From: Petrolisthes cinctipes
Lineage: Eukaryota > Arthropoda > Malacostraca > Decapoda > Porcellanidae
DNA: 64,000 nucleotides
NCBI GenBank assembly: GCA_033782935.1
Contig: JAWQEG010001320.1
Coordinates: 1-64,000 of the forward strand
Direction: 5' to 3'
The notes below the pieces were generated by a model. The model searched no databases and was not told the origin of the DNA. It saw only the letters and a program-made list of their open reading frames with translations. Positions 1 through 11,546 of this stretch are shown piece by piece (the first letter of the stretch is position 1; each line of letters starts with the position of its first letter). The position numbers and the translations under genes are program-made.

Positions 1-94
1 CAAGTAGCCCATGAACTATCCAGGAGACAAGGAGTCACCACCACCACTACACGACGACAACGTGACAACACAGCTAGAATAGACTCAGCAACCT
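1..94 (-). CDS. TIR domain, second exon (minus paralogue), cut by window edge
   Basis: Follows a CAG acceptor at 97-95. Joined in phase 1 to the exon ending at 701, it reads VAESILAVLSRCRRVVVVV then TPCLLDSSWAT, the central TIR strand and helix pattern (R-x-V-V-V-V-T-P-x-L-x-x-S-W). The plus gene's equivalent exon starts at 48,652 and is clearly diverged, unlike the preceding exon. The rest of the gene is outside the window. Confidence 0.75.
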
Positions 95-3000
95 CTGTCA
101 GGGAGATTTACATATCATTATCAAAACAGAACTTTACTTACTAGAGTTTGTTCATGTGCCATCCCTAAATAAAAAAAAAAAAGTAAAGCTGCATATACTG
201 TATACATCAAAATGAAGACAACCCTATTTCAGAGTTGATTATGTCAGGCAAGAGCATGTTCTGTTCACTGCAACTGGACACTTCCATGATCATTTTCACA
301 AACTACACATCCTATAATTGCAGAAGGGTGCTTGTATTTATGACAAGTTATATGGAAATTAGAGGTTTGGCTTTGTGCAAGTATTTCCACAAACACATAT
401 ACAGTATGCAAAAAAACAAAACAAGTACACTGTATACAGTATATGCTATACAATATTACAGAAAATGTTCAAACTTCATAAAGTCACCTATTTTTAACCA
501 ATATAGAGCAGTGGATGAGTAACCAGAAATTATTGTAAACCCCTTGCTAACCAAAAATATAATTCTAAACTTAATAATATCCTCAAAAGGCATCCAGAAA
601 TTAACCTAAAATAAAATGAAACTGATGCCATGATTGTGAAAAGTAAATGAATGGCTTGTATTTGTACCTGCCTTTGCCAAATTTGTATAAGTATACTCAC
701 GGTCGCCAGCGAGCATATCCCTTTGTGGGAGGAAGCACTTGTAATGGTAAGTGTCCTCCAACACCGGTAACAACACAGACCCAACCCAATATGTGGCCGA
801 GTCACCATGTACCACCAATACGTCCACCTGTCCATCATCTGACACACACAGACAGATATACAAACCATTAGTATGTTCTCAGACACACACATACACAAAC
901 CATTAGTATGTCCTCTGACACACACATAGATACACAAACCATTAGTATGTCCTCTGATACACACACAGATACACAAACTATTAAATTTTCCATGTACAAC
1001 CATTACATCCTCTGACTAACAGACACACAATTTGCTGATAATATAGAACATTAATCCAGGAGTGTACAATACCTGAGGTTGGGGAGGCCATGTATGTTGT
1101 AAGCAGAGTGAGATCTGAGGACCACACCTCAACCACAAAAACACACACATGCCCACCAATACCAGTGCTCCTGCTGCCACCATTGACAGGCTCCTGTATT
1201 TCTCTTCTATGACTATTACTTCTGGTACTGTTGAATAGATAAGATGGTAAGGCATCAATTTGTGTATGATAGGCAAGAGTAAAAGAGATTCACTACCAGT
1301 GAATGTTAGGTTATTATTATTTACAACATTTAATATATATGTGGAGCAAAGTAGAGTGATTGCACATGACAGAAATGAGTGGAGGAGGGTGGTGAAATGC
1401 TTGAAGAGTGGACGCAGCTTCACGGTCCTTGGGGAGGAGCCTGCATTGAGTGTGGCCCATGGACCGGCTAGATGCGGGAGGGGAGCTTGCCCTGTAGTGA
1501 AGTGGCAAGGGTAAGCCAGCTTTTGCTGTTGGGCCTTGCTATGGATGCAAACATAGCTGTACCCCTTGTAGTCTCACAAGGAGATGCGGTTATGCTGTGG
1601 AGGTTGCTCCCTCCTCCAACAGGGATTAGGGGGTTGAGATATGGAGTGTGTATGTGTGAGAGGGGGGGAAAGTTCTACGTTTGAGCATATGTGTTTCGAA
1701 GGGTGTGCGACGTGATTGGGCTACCTCCAGTATGGAGATGAAGGCATGGTATATGTATCTATGTACAACATTTAACAGTACGGATTAATGAAGACAGTAG
1801 AATACAGTACTGAATATTAAAAACTTGATCATCATCAAAATACAGTAGACCCATCATAAAACAGTACCAGTAAATATTTGTATCCATCACTTCACTTCAA
1901 TTATTTTCTCCGGCTTCTGTTATTCATTACTACTGTATACAGATTAAGTTATCTATCGAACCTGTATTAAATGACAAATTTTAATTATGTTAAGTGTATT
2001 ATTGAAAGGTCACTGTAATGTGTGTTACAATGGTATCAATATGGAAATAATACCTCCTTTGATGAGTGTCATGTTGATAGTTTCACTGCCAAATGAGTTT
2101 ATCACGGTGCAGATGTAAACACCATAGTGTTCCTCGGCCACTTCTGATATCACAAACTGGCTTTTCAGCTTTTCACTGTGAGGAAATAGTTTATTAGTGA
2201 GAAAATAGTTTATTAAATCATATCTGAAGGAGCATATGTTTTAGTTAAGGGGAAAGATGGACAAAGACAATGTTCCAGAGTTGACCAGTTGTGTACAGTA
2301 TGTGAAAGAACAGAGAATACCAATTAACTTATTGTGTGTACAAAAGATTATTAACATTATGTTTCTTCCTTTGATTCAAACTCTAGCATAAATCTATAAG
2401 AGTTAAAATAAAGAAACTTACTGTCCAACAGGAGGCAGAACAGTGACATTAGGTAGTTGAGTGAGAAAGGTTATGTTGCCTTTAGAGTTGACCTGCTTCC
2501 AACTGAAGGGAAAATTTTGATTATCACCAACATAACCTTCGCATGTGAAGGTGACATTCTTGGCTCCCAGTGGTCTGATGAGGTCACCAGTGGAGTGGAT
2601 ATCAGTGGGTACATCTCGGTAAATCTTATTCTCTGTTGGCAGATATGAAACATCATAAAACTTGATGTAGCACTGGGCCATTGGTAGAAATATCACAATT
2701 TAAATAGTTGCAACAGTGGTTTTCAACTCCAAGAGTCCTCATTAGGAGTATAATGTTTGCTATATTGTGAGATATTGCAAGGTATTGGTGATACAGTATT
2801 TCTCTTGTGTTTGGTGCCCCATATTATCTAACATAATTCTCAGTAGGGTTACCAAAGGGACTTCAGACTGTATTTTTAATATAGTACAGTACTTCTGCCG
2901 TGGCCACCCCCTTGGGGGGAGTTCCCGGAGGGAACGAGGCATCAAAGCTATAGATAGAAAGATAGTATAGTAATTGTTATAAAGTATAAACATATGTTTG

Positions 3001-4466
3001 CATAAGGTCATATTGTTGGGAAATGCAGAGTGATTTTTATAAAAGGTTGGGAACCACTGATCAAAGGTATACATTTGGTGATGGATGATAGATTCCCTCA
3101 CCCACTTGTGTTGTGTACAGTAATGTCAGCAAACAGCAATTAAGTCATACTGGTATCAAAGTGTTAATTATGAAGCTCACTGGACTCCCACTGGTATTGA
3201 TAATTTTTTTAGGGTATGTACTGTACACATACACATAATCCTACCATGTACACTGAGATCGACAGATCTGGTGATGGAGGTTCCATCAGAGGCGGTGATA
3301 ATACAAGTGTAGTTGCCTTGGTCACTGAGGCTGGCTCTCCGGGTCACTAATACCTCCACACCACATGGATGTGTCTCAAAGCTGCTCTGCTTCCATGGAT
3401 ATTCCTCACCCTTAAAGGACCTGCCCAGTAAAAATATCACAGAAAATTTATACTGTATATCACTCTGTTTCATAGAGTTTACTTCCTGGTAGTTAACCTA
3501 GGTCATTGTTATGTTAACTTAAGTCAAAACAAGTTTGGATAATTCAAGAGTATATTTATGAATATTTTAATACATTCTTTACGTGTGATATAAACAAGCG
3601 GGCTTGTTCTCAATAATTAACCATGTCAAAAAATATTTGATAAAACACTATAATAAATCAGGTGTTATACTAATAACTTTTTGGTCCCTTACTATACTAT
3701 AGGTATTGTATTGGTAAAATCTGAAGTACAGTCATGAACACTAATAAGTATACAGCTTTGGTTGAAGCTTTGAACAGTCCGGACTCCAACGAAGTAATTC
3801 CAATTGGAGATCTTATTGTGTATTCATTTACTGTCTCTATGGATTCGAAGCACACTTGAATACTTATTAGTGCTCGTGACTGTACATATTTAGGAAGTGT
3901 AATACTGTACTTTGTGTTGTTATAATACAATACAGTAATAACAACAGTGAAACAACAATGCAAACACAAGTACCAGACAAAATAGGGCATCTGGTTCTAA
4001 GACAGTACAAGAAAATTGATAAGGGAATATATAAAGGAGTGAATTCACCTACTCAGGGACAACAGAGGATAAAATTTCACAGGGGAATATTCATAACATA
4101 TACTGTAGGGTCATATGCATATGTGGTCATATTATGTGGTGTTGACAATGATGTGATACTGGTATGATGGCTCTGTTGTTTGTCTAAAGAGTCACTGTAC
4201 CAGTATCACACCATCGTCAAAACCACCGATATTCTTACATATACAGCTCATAGACACAGATACATGGGATTCACAACACAAAGGCAACATTGAAAGAATC
4301 AATAAATTCTTACCAAGTAATATTGAAGTGAGGATCATTATACTTCAACAAGATGTGAGCACAACACCACAACATCCTTGTCTGTTCCTCTGTCACCGAG
4401 TCATGGAGAACATTTTCTCCCATTAACTCTTTAGCACTCTCACGCTTACACGGACAAACCAGTTCT
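1..4466 (-). CDS. Ig-TIR (IL-1 receptor-like) receptor, minus-strand paralogue, partial
   Basis: Seven exons on the minus strand (4466-4314, 3420-3245, 2632-2422, 2175-2054, 1227-1073, 838-701, 94-1) encode two Ig-like domains, a transmembrane helix and a TIR domain, in the same order and almost the same phases as the plus-strand gene at 29,484-49,928. The 3' end lies beyond base 1, and I could not find a signal-peptide exon upstream of 4466, so both ends are missing. By analogy with IL-1R/Toll TIR receptors it should be a plasma-membrane receptor that recruits TIR adaptors such as MyD88. The membrane exon's best donor leaves phase 0 while the TIR exon needs phase 1, so the model has one unresolved junction: a micro-exon, an unusual donor, or a disabled gene. 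Domain architecture is seen; ligand and pathway are inference. Confidence 0.75.
701..838 (-). CDS. TIR domain, first exon (minus paralogue)
   Basis: 138 nt, bounded by a CAG acceptor (841-839) and a GTGAGT donor (from 700 downwards). It encodes box 1-like DDGQVDVLVVHGD, the LLPVLED helix and box 2 QRDMLAGD. It differs from the plus-strand exon 36,310-36,447 at only two positions (one Lys/Asn change, one silent), whereas all other exons of the two genes are strongly diverged. Confidence 0.85.
841..1000 (-). repeat. Tandem 3'-splice-site-like cassettes upstream of TIR exon
   Basis: About four degenerate units of roughly 33-38 bp, each containing a branch-point-like ACTAAT, a TG-rich tract and usually a CAG. 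The last unit supplies the real acceptor of the TIR exon. Two comparable units precede the plus-strand TIR exon. Unspliced reading from the other CAGs runs into stop codons or the wrong frame. Confidence 0.55.
1073..1227 (-). CDS. Transmembrane exon (minus paralogue)
   Basis: Acceptor CAG at 1230-1228. It encodes VPEVIVIEEKYRS followed by a hydrophobic stretch (SMVAAGALVLVGMCVFLWL) and a cytoplasmic RCGPQISLCLQ segment. It aligns with the plus exon 33,730-33,888 (VPPSERVALAYRS, then the membrane helix). The donor CAG|GTATTG at 1072 ends in phase 0, not the phase 1 needed by the next exon. Confidence 0.7.
2054..2175 (-). CDS. Second Ig domain, 3' half (minus paralogue)
   Basis: 122 nt between a CAG acceptor (2178-2176) and a GTATTA donor (2053). 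It encodes QFVISEVAEEHYGVYICTV, the classic Ig F-strand with the second cysteine in a Y-x-C setting, then INSFGSETINMTLIKG. It aligns with the plus exon 31,875-31,999 (VSEVQRTHYGRYRCTITN). Confidence 0.82.
2422..2632 (-). CDS. Second Ig domain, 5' half (minus paralogue)
   Basis: 211 nt, acceptor CAG at 2635-2633, donor GTAAGT from 2421. It encodes a linker with STGD, then KNVTFTCEGYVGD with the first Ig cysteine and FSWKQV with the core tryptophan. Several N-x-T/S sequons (NVT, NIT) fit an extracellular domain. It aligns with the plus exon 31,418-31,652 (EEVTFQC, LKWIK). Confidence 0.82.
3245..3420 (-). CDS. First Ig domain, 3' half (minus paralogue)
   Basis: 176 nt, acceptor CAG at 3423-3421, donor GTAGGA from 3244. 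A tryptophan codon is split across the preceding intron. It encodes SFKGEEYPWKQ and later DQGNYTCIITASDG, the Ig D-x-G-x-Y-x-C signature. It aligns with the plus exon 30,681-30,877 (WYKGVRFPWGR, DEGQFLCSLSSA). Confidence 0.82.
3729..3882. mobile_element. Tc1/mariner-type MITE
   Basis: A 154-bp element with terminal inverted repeats (CAGTCATGAACACTAATAAG at the left, its near complement at the right) flanked on both sides by TA (3727-3728 and 3883-3884), the usual Tc1/mariner target duplication. No coding capacity. It sits between Ig exons of the minus paralogue. Confidence 0.7.
4152..4226. mobile_element. Short hairpin MITE fragment
   Basis: An inverted repeat (TGTGATACTGGTATGATGGC against GTACCAGTATCACACCATC). 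The core matches the longer elements at 5,738-5,870 and 11,423-11,546, so this looks like an internal fragment of that family. Confidence 0.45.
4314..4466 (-). CDS. First Ig domain, 5' half (minus paralogue)
   Basis: 153 nt, acceptor CAG at 4469-4467, donor GTAAGA from 4313, ending in the first two bases of a Trp codon. It encodes ELVCPCKRES, a middle segment, then LWCCAHILLKYNDPHFNIT. It aligns with the plus exon 29,793-29,942 (SVCPCSVLNSS, LNCCKSL, ININW), sharing the CPC and CC motifs. This is the most 5' exon I could find for this copy. Confidence 0.78.
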
Positions 4467-5737
4467 CTGTTGATGTGACCAGCAGCAACATTAGTTACAC
4501 AGTAAGCTGACACATTCAACACTTATCATTTAACCCTTAAGAAATGAGCATCAGCAAATATATTGTGATATACAATACAACTATATTATTGCTATCAGCA
4601 CTAGACTAAGACTGTGTTGCAGGAATGATAATTATAAGGGAGCTAAGGGTATTGGGGAGGATTTGCCTCAATGCTGGCACTATAGTACTGTACAGTATTT
4701 TGAAAAGTGACATGACAACATATACAGATATTTGTCTTATTGTCTACAGAAGGGTGTATCCTCATATGCAGAAAAACTCTTGTTGCTTTGGGGGTTAACA
4801 AAAGCCCAGTAGATCACTTAGCTTGTATGTATAGAATGAATAACAGAAGCCTGGGAAATCATTTGGTGGTCTTCAATGAAGGAATGAGTACATATCAAAT
4901 AAAGTTATGGATACAAGTTTTTATTAGCTTGATATCAAGGGTCTCCTGAATTGAGAATTAGTTTGCAAGAACATAAATGGAAGAAAGTAGACTGCAATAG
5001 GCCTGGAAGACCCTGTAGTACAAGTGAGAAGGAAAATAGAGACAAGAGACATATAGGGAATCATTAAGAAGGGCTCAGTTGGTCCCCTAACATCTGGCTT
5101 GTCCCCTCAACCAACTAGTATCACCTGGAAAAGAGAAGAGGAGAAATATTATTATAGAAAATATTTCATAACAAACTAAATTATTAAACAACAAATAAAG
5201 AGAAAGTAGAATGTACTTTCATACTCCAAATCTTAAATTTCAGAGTACAATACATTACAGTACCGTACAGTACAGTACTGTAATATAAAAAAAAAAAAAA
5301 TACATACAGGCTACGTCAAGTACCACAAGAATTTTATAATAGTCTATTTTCTAGCTTCTCATAAATGTTCATGCATTAATTACCATTATATAGGATATAT
5401 CTCTGGATGTGGCTTCAAATTGCCCCTAGAATTGCTCATATTGCCCATATTGCTCATATAGCCAACCCACAAAGATGTTGGTAATTGGTGGTAAGTATTC
5501 TAGGGAAGCCTCCTTGGCAATACAGTAAGCCTATATGAAAAGGAAAATGTTGCAGTTACTCTTGATTTATTAATACAAACAAAACAGTTCTTACATAGGT
5601 GATCTTTTATTGGTGAATTGGAGGGTTACTGATTCATCCAAACTCTACTAATATACAAACAACTTCAGTGTTACTACTTACAATCAGGGTTATAGTTAGA
5701 GGAAGAGAATAAAATTGTGCTTAACCAAAGAGACCTT
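4467..5737. other. No gene recognised
   Basis: AT-rich sequence upstream of the minus-strand receptor exons. It should hold that gene's signal-peptide exon or promoter if they are close, but I saw no convincing hydrophobic start exon with a phase-2 donor. It contains TACAGTA-rich stretches around 5,250-5,280. Confidence 0.4.
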
Positions 5738-5870
5738 GGGCCGTATTCAAAACATTCATGGTGCATACGATGGCATGGTACCGGTACGATGGTTCCATAG
5801 ACAAACAATAGAGCTGTCATACCAGTACCACGCCATCGTATGCACCACAGAGGTTCTTGCATACGGCCCC
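5738..5870. mobile_element. MITE with GGGCCGTATTC-type ends
   Basis: Inverted repeat: left end GGGCCGTATTCAAAACATTC, right end reading inward as GGGGCCGTATGCAAGAACCT. The arms also share TGGTGCATACGATGGC. The same family occurs at 11,423-11,546 and as a fragment at 4,152. The ends resemble the GGGGCCGGATCCAAG end of the Harbinger relic, so relation to that group is possible. Confidence 0.55.
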
Positions 5871-6013
5871 TCATACCACAAGGGAGGAGACAGAGGAGTT
5901 GCCCCTAACAAGCACGAAGAAATCAGAAGGAAAAACAGATCATCGGACAACTGAAAAGAGGCAACGGTGTGGCTGCCTTGGGGTCGGAAGGGGCACCCAA
6001 ACCCTTAACCACT

Positions 6014-6206
6014 CTGTGTGTGTGTGTGTGTTATCCTCCCCACTGTTCTCTCTCTCTGTATGTGTGTGAGTGTGTGTGTGTTATCCTCCCCCCTATTTTC
6101 TCTCTCTTTCTGTGTGTGTGTGTGTGTGTGTGTAGACGAGGATTAAACTTTCTGGAGTCTGATTAATGCACTTGAGAGAGTGAGAGAGTGAGAGGGTGTG
6201 TGTATG
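6014..6206. repeat. TG and GA microsatellite cluster
   Basis: Runs of (TG)n at about 6,014-6,032, 6,058-6,080 and 6,110-6,133, then GAGAGT and TG runs to 6,210. No gene seen. Confidence 0.8.
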
Positions 6207-6214
6207 TGTGTTAA

Positions 6215-6375
6215 GGGGAGATTCTCTTGTTGGTGAATTGGAAGGCTACCGATTCCTCCAAATTATACCCTGGAACAGACGACCTTAATTAATGTTACTA
6301 ATAGAGGATCTGTTTAGTGGCATAGTTTGGAGGAATCAGTCCTTCCAAGTCACGAACAAGAGCTAGAATCTCCCC
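6215..6375. mobile_element. piggyBac-type MITE with TTAA target sites
   Basis: A 161-bp element flanked by TTAA on both sides (6211-6214, 6376-6379). The terminal repeats begin GGGGAGATTCT and end AGAATCTCCCC, with the inner arm ATTCCTCCAAA... matched by TTTGGAGGAAT. TTAA duplications plus G-rich ends are typical of piggyBac. Related copies with the CTCCAAACTAT inner arm occur at about 17,790, 19,870, 32,815, 35,911, 50,480, 51,148 and 51,661. Confidence 0.7.
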
Positions 6376-6379
6376 TTAA

Positions 6380-7387
6380 TTAAAGTTATACCCACATCTT
6401 TTCAGGTAATATTTCTCCTAAGGGTTTTACAACCAAGAATATTGTTCCCTTAATGTTCTCAAAGACGGTGATGTGGGTAATAGCTTAGTTATAAGGGTTT
6501 GGGCGCCCCTTCACACCCAAGTAATACTCTCCCTCCTTTCCTTAATTGGAGCGTGGTATCTCCTTTTCCACTATTATCTTTCCTCCCCTTTTCACACATT
6601 CATTCAAAGGCCAAGAATACAGATGGTGCTTACTGGAGTGCATCCTGAAGTGTCGAGTGTGGCAAGAGAAGGAACAGTAATGCCAGCCATCTTGTTAATA
6701 GAAGGTAAGAGATAGATTGTTTAGCAGCCAATGATGCAGCTGATGCCATGGTAGTAGTGGATATACCCCAACAACAGTTGTCATTACTTAAATAATCTGA
6801 AATACACAAAAACATATACTGATAAATTGTGGAATAACCATCATACCTTCCTCTCCATTTGACCTGCCCTCCTACAAAAGGCCTGTGTAGGCTATTAGCA
6901 TTATTATATTTTAGACATGGACAGTATGGTCTCCATAATTTATATTTCTTTATTTTTTAGGCACAGCCATGAGTTGTTACCCACTCATTTGGATTTGTTG
7001 TTGCTTTTCCCATAAACAAAAAAATAATAATCATCAGTGGCAGTGCACGGCCACAGTGACATATAATTCAGTGAAAAAAGAAACCCATAATAGTAGGCCT
7101 GCTGGAACTTCTGAAAGACTATGAGGGATAAGGAGATACGAGAGTAGGGGGAAACAATATATGTTAATTAGCAAGTAGGAAATACAAATAGGACCTACTG
7201 ATAAAGATACTAAAAGAGGGACAGTTGAACAATTGAAAATCCGAAGAAAGAAAGCATCGTTTGAGGAGGAGTCTGCGGAGAACGAAACAGTGAGCTGCTG
7301 GAGGGAATTGGAGCGAGATCACATCGAGATATCGAGTTCTGTGTTCTGTTTACAAAGCAGTACAAAGAGTGGAGTGAAGAAGACTGG
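6380..7387. other. No gene recognised
   Basis: Contains one copy of the unclassified dispersed repeat (GGGTTTGGGCGCCCCTTC core near 6,495-6,600). No coding region or RNA gene seen. Confidence 0.4.
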
Positions 7388-7729
7388 GGTGGAATCCAAA
7401 GAGATTGTTTAGCGACGCATCGCTAATACCGATGTCGGTAATAACTAACTACACGCAGGCGTCGTTAACTTCACCCTGATCCAAGAAGCCTCTGCCCGCC
7501 TGTTGTTAGGAGCGCGGTAACTGGTACACGCCTCTGATTGGCTAGAGTCATCAATGACGTCATGGACACCTCGTAGCCAATCACGATGCGTGTGACATGG
7601 CGCGTTTGTTTAAAAACCGCGATCAGCTGGCAGCTGTCAAAACAAGTGTCTTCGTATCGCTTTATGAACACACAGCAGAATACGTATTGTTGCCACACTT
7701 CCTCCATGCACAAGAGGACATTAGGGACA

Positions 7730-7860
7730 TCCTAGAAGTGATGATGGAGTCAGCAGGAAGCCACAGCTGCTATTAGAGAAAGTGCAGCAGCACAGAGACA
7801 AGCAGCTGAAGCCATTATAGTGCTGGCTTCTATTGTAAGAGTGTTTATTGAGAAATAAGG
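7730..7860 (+). pseudogene. Relic of Harbinger accessory (Myb/SANT-like) ORF C-terminus
   Basis: A plus-strand reading with ESAAAQRQAAEAIIVLASIV ending at a TAA near 7,857 resembles the helical C-terminal end of Myb/SANT-like proteins encoded by Harbinger elements. Upstream frames are interrupted. Assignment is by position and composition only. Confidence 0.35.
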
Positions 7861-8276
7861 AAAATAACTTTGGATCAGGATGTGTTGCATACAGTATGCT
7901 ACTAATTTGGCTAGGAGCATACAGTGTTGTCATGGTAGGGAAGACAGTAATAGCATGCTCCTAGCTAAGTTAGGAGCATACTGTAAATAACACTGAACTG
8001 CATACAGTCACACATTCCAGCAACACAATAAACATTCTAAGATCCCATTGGAAAAACCATGTAATCGTAATGTAAATATAACCGATAACACCAACTTAGG
8101 AAATAGATATACAGTATATATATAGTTTGGTGATTCTGCATGCCAATACTGTACCAATGTTACCAAACATTCTGTCACATGCCACATTAAAAAAACATAT
8201 AGCAAAACACCAACAGACACAGACATAATAAGTTGGTAAATAAATACACTAGTAACCATGACATAATTTTATTTTT

Positions 8277-9420
8277 TTAAACCCCCTTTCGACCATAAAA
8301 CTCCGGTATGATCTCGTCACGTGTCTGTCTACCCGTGCCACCACGATCACCAGCTCCAACTACATGGGCCTCAATAGGCATGTCCTCTTCTGGTAGATGC
8401 TGGAAAATGAAGGTATTAAGGGATTTTAGAAATCACTGAAAAACATTGATATATTAAGACAAACTTCAGGGTTGAAGCAGTGCAACTGCAGAGATTGCAT
8501 TGTACAGTACTGTATTATAATAATTACTGTAATTGAAGTAATTACTGGTGTCTCATTGTACATATATAGTAGCACAGTAAGGTAAGTTAATGCTACAATA
8601 AATACTAAGCCACAGTGTATACTTACATTGTTAGGGTCAGGAATACTCCTACTGACACACCGGTTGTGCAGCAGGAGACAAGCACTTACAATCTTTGCAG
8701 ATCTCAAAGGAGTGTACTGTAATTCTCCACCAAACCGATGAATACATCTGTTAGATACCATTTATTAGAGGGATATAAAAGGAAAATGTAACAGTGGATT
8801 TTATGGACCAATGTGAACAAAAAGTAATCATATGAAATACATTAATAAAAAGAAATTTTCATTTCATTATAAAGTCAAAAGATTTAGAAACCTTGCCATT
8901 GATTGGAAACTCTTATAAAATTAGAATTGAGGTTTGGAGAGGGAGCAAATTATAACTATATATAGAGTTTGCTTGTGATTTGTTGAAACCGAAGGTATAT
9001 TAAGAAGTCACTTCCTAACCTGAAGCGATTTTTCACAACTCCTAAGGTCAGCTCCACAATGACCCTTGTTCTTACAAGGGCCCTGTAGTAGAGTTCTTCT
9101 GCCTCATTTGTGGGATTGGTGACTGGGGTCATGAGAAAAGGCTCCAATAGGTACCCACTGTCACCTGCAAGACATTGTTACCAGAAAGATGAACTATTTA
9201 TACATACTGTACATACATATATAACCATACATAAACTCACATGGGAGGAATATGTATATCATACAGCCTTAGAACTGTACACTTGTTAAAACATCTCCTG
9301 ATACCAACCTAGGAGTAAGTAGTCCCCAAAGTGCCTCTACTAAAGTGTTGCCTCAAGTTGCTGTTCCTTCAAATGTAGGCATCATAAGTGGATCCTGCAA
9401 AGTGACACATGTATTAAAGC
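8277..9420 (-). pseudogene. HARBI1-type DDE transposase, C-terminal exons
   Basis: Three minus-strand blocks have clean splice sites. 9164-9020 encodes GDSGYL, then FLMTPVTNPTNEAEELYYRA and LGVVKNRFR (a catalytic-Asp block and the following conserved helix). 8747-8627 encodes IHRFGGELQYTPLRS and KIVSACLLLHNRC. 8399-8277 encodes EAHVVGAGDRGGTGRQTRDE and the stop. These match the order of HARBI1 nuclease C-termini. Further 5' blocks (about 9,310-9,400 and 9,710-9,830) match the family but carry an in-frame TGA and other damage, so the gene is inactive. The predicted enzyme would cut and join transposon DNA in the nucleus. Confidence 0.65.
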
Positions 9421-10591
9421 ATGTGGTTCTACTTCAAATGTTATGCCAAGAAGCCCTCACATATATATATAATGTTTTAATACACTTGGCAACCCTAGTG
9501 TAAATGGGAAGACTTTTTATATCAAACTTGATTTTTAAAGAGATATAACCATGCAGGTTTTGGGAAATTTTTCATATACAAGGGAATGCAATAATATAGA
9601 CCATATACTAAACAGTATCTTACACAAAATTTCTTATTTACACACATTATTTAAATCTAGGTACATGAAATACAGTACAGTACCTGGAAATCTGGCAGAA
9701 TAATTGATGATCAAGCCATTTCCATCACAAATAACTTGAAAGTTTAGTTAATTTAATCTTTTTCTATTGACGTACAGTACATGGCCTCATCAATACTTGG
9801 AGCCTTGATGGCAACGTGTGTACCTGCATACATAGCATAAACATTAATATATTGTGTAACAATAGGATCAATTTTATCTGTCTGCCTCATACTCTAAACA
9901 AAGGAATGACATAGTATATACAGGACTGTATACAGGTACAGTATTATATAAGCCAAACCAATATAATTCCTCAAGAGGAAAGTACACAAGGCAAGGTTGA
10001 AGTTAATATTGAGGGTAAAAAACTGTTACCTCTCTTACACCTTGTATGTTGTAGAGCCAAGAATCACAACAATGTTGGTGGGGGGAGACTGATCATTTAT
10101 TATGAAGCATGTCTCTATATGATTTGGTTCTAACAACAAGGAAAACAACTAGCATTATGGATTTCATCAATAAAACTATGAAGCTTACTATCTATAGCTT
10201 CAATTACTCGTGGGAAGTTGGTTACCCTGCTGAAGGTTTGGGCTGATGTTCACAACTGTTGTGGTGTTGATGGCATATTAATTTCCTCAGCAGCCTAGGT
10301 ACTCATGATGTTTGTTATTCTGGTGAATATTCTGCTGATGTTTGCTTGTGTTGGACCTGAAATAATCGTTATTTATTCAATATGTACTCATCAGTGAGCT
10401 GCTTCAGCTCATGCCGAGTTAAGTGGTAGTGCCTTATCAGCTCGTTGTCATTGAGAGCTAGAGGGTCAAGACCGTCTCGAAAGCACCTCTCTCTCTCCTT
10501 AGAGCCCTTGCTGCCATGTCAGCCAACACGTAGTCCATGGTGAAATAGCCTCAGTTCGCTGACTGGCAGTGTGAGACCAGTCACCGATGTA

Positions 10592-10801
10592 CAGTTGAGC
10601 AAGTAGAAAGTGCAAGAAAAGTATGGCTGTATATGGCAACAAATGGCAGTTCTTTGTAGTAAGCTTTCGTATCTTTATGAATGAATACCTGGAGACCCAT
10701 AGCCAATGTAAGGTGGAACTTGATTGTCTGAACTTTGAGTAGAGGTGGAGGTGTTGCCAGATACAGCTATATTTTTCTTGCACTTTCTACTTGCTCAACT
10801 G
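10592..10801. mobile_element. Tc1/mariner-type MITE (CAGTTGAGCAAGT family)
   Basis: A 210-bp palindromic element flanked by TA (10590-10591, 10802-10803). The ends are CAGTTGAGCAAGTAGAAAGT and its complement. The same family, 211 bp, lies at 33,892-34,102, where it abuts a receptor exon. Confidence 0.78.
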
Positions 10802-11422
10802 TACAGTACAAGCAGTACTTGAAATGTTGTCTAGCATGCTTTTTGCGTGTTTAACGGCACTTTGTTTACATCTTGCCGTCTTTAAATATATATTGATATC
10901 AATTTCCACTGTAATCAATGAGAAATATTCATTAAATATGATGATATCTGAGCCCATATGGTGCACGTCGTTAACTTCTACCAGCTTTTACTACACCTCC
11001 CGAGGTGTTGTTATTAACGACGTCGCTAACGCGCCCGTGACGTCATCATTTTGCTTCTTGGATCGCGTCGGTAGTGGCCGACGTCGCTAACTCGAGTTAC
11101 CGACGTTGTTAAGTTTCTTGGATCCGGCCCCTTGGTTAATTAAAGGGCCCTGTGTGATGTAGGGCGGCTGTAGGCTAGTCAGAAAATTGGAGGTGAGCGA
11201 GTCCTTCAAATATTGCCACGAAACACCACCGATATGGAATGAGGTTGTTTCGTGGCATGGTCAAGAAGAATCAGAAACCACCAAGTCTCATACACGATCA
11301 AAGGGTTCTTAGAGGTAATTTTCAGTGTTGAATGTTGATATCATGTACAGAGTCATTTGTTAAGAAGTGATGGAGTCTAGGTAGAGTGAGGCGTTTATCT
11401 GGAGGGAGTTTATTTGATACAA

Positions 11423-11546
11423 GGGCCATATTTAAGAACATTGTTGGTGTATACGATGATGTAGTGTGACTCCATAGGAAAACAATAGAGTCATTGTACT
11501 GGTACCACGCAATCGTATGCACCACAAATGTTCTTGAATAAGGCCC
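11423..11546. mobile_element. MITE with GGGCC ends (same family as 5,738)
   Basis: Left arm GGGCCATATTTAAGAACATT, right arm reading inward GGGGCCTTATTCAAGAACAT, with inner match GGTGTATACGAT against ATCGTATGCACC. No coding sequence. Confidence 0.55.

Larger units (their letters stand above)
7388..11127 (-). mobile_element. PIF/Harbinger (HARBI1-type) transposon, decayed
   Basis: A transposon of about 3.7 kb bounded by imperfect inverted ends: left GGGGTGGAATCCAAAGAGAT, right reading inward GGGGCCGGATCCAAGAAACT, both followed by GTCGGTAA-like and TTAGCGACG-like words. The minus strand carries HARBI1-type transposase exons (8,277-9,420) and the plus strand a relic of a second ORF (7,730-7,860), matching the two-gene, convergent layout known for Harbinger. 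A Tc1/mariner MITE has inserted at 10,592. I could not settle the 3-bp target duplication, so the exact ends may be off by a few bases. Confidence 0.65.
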
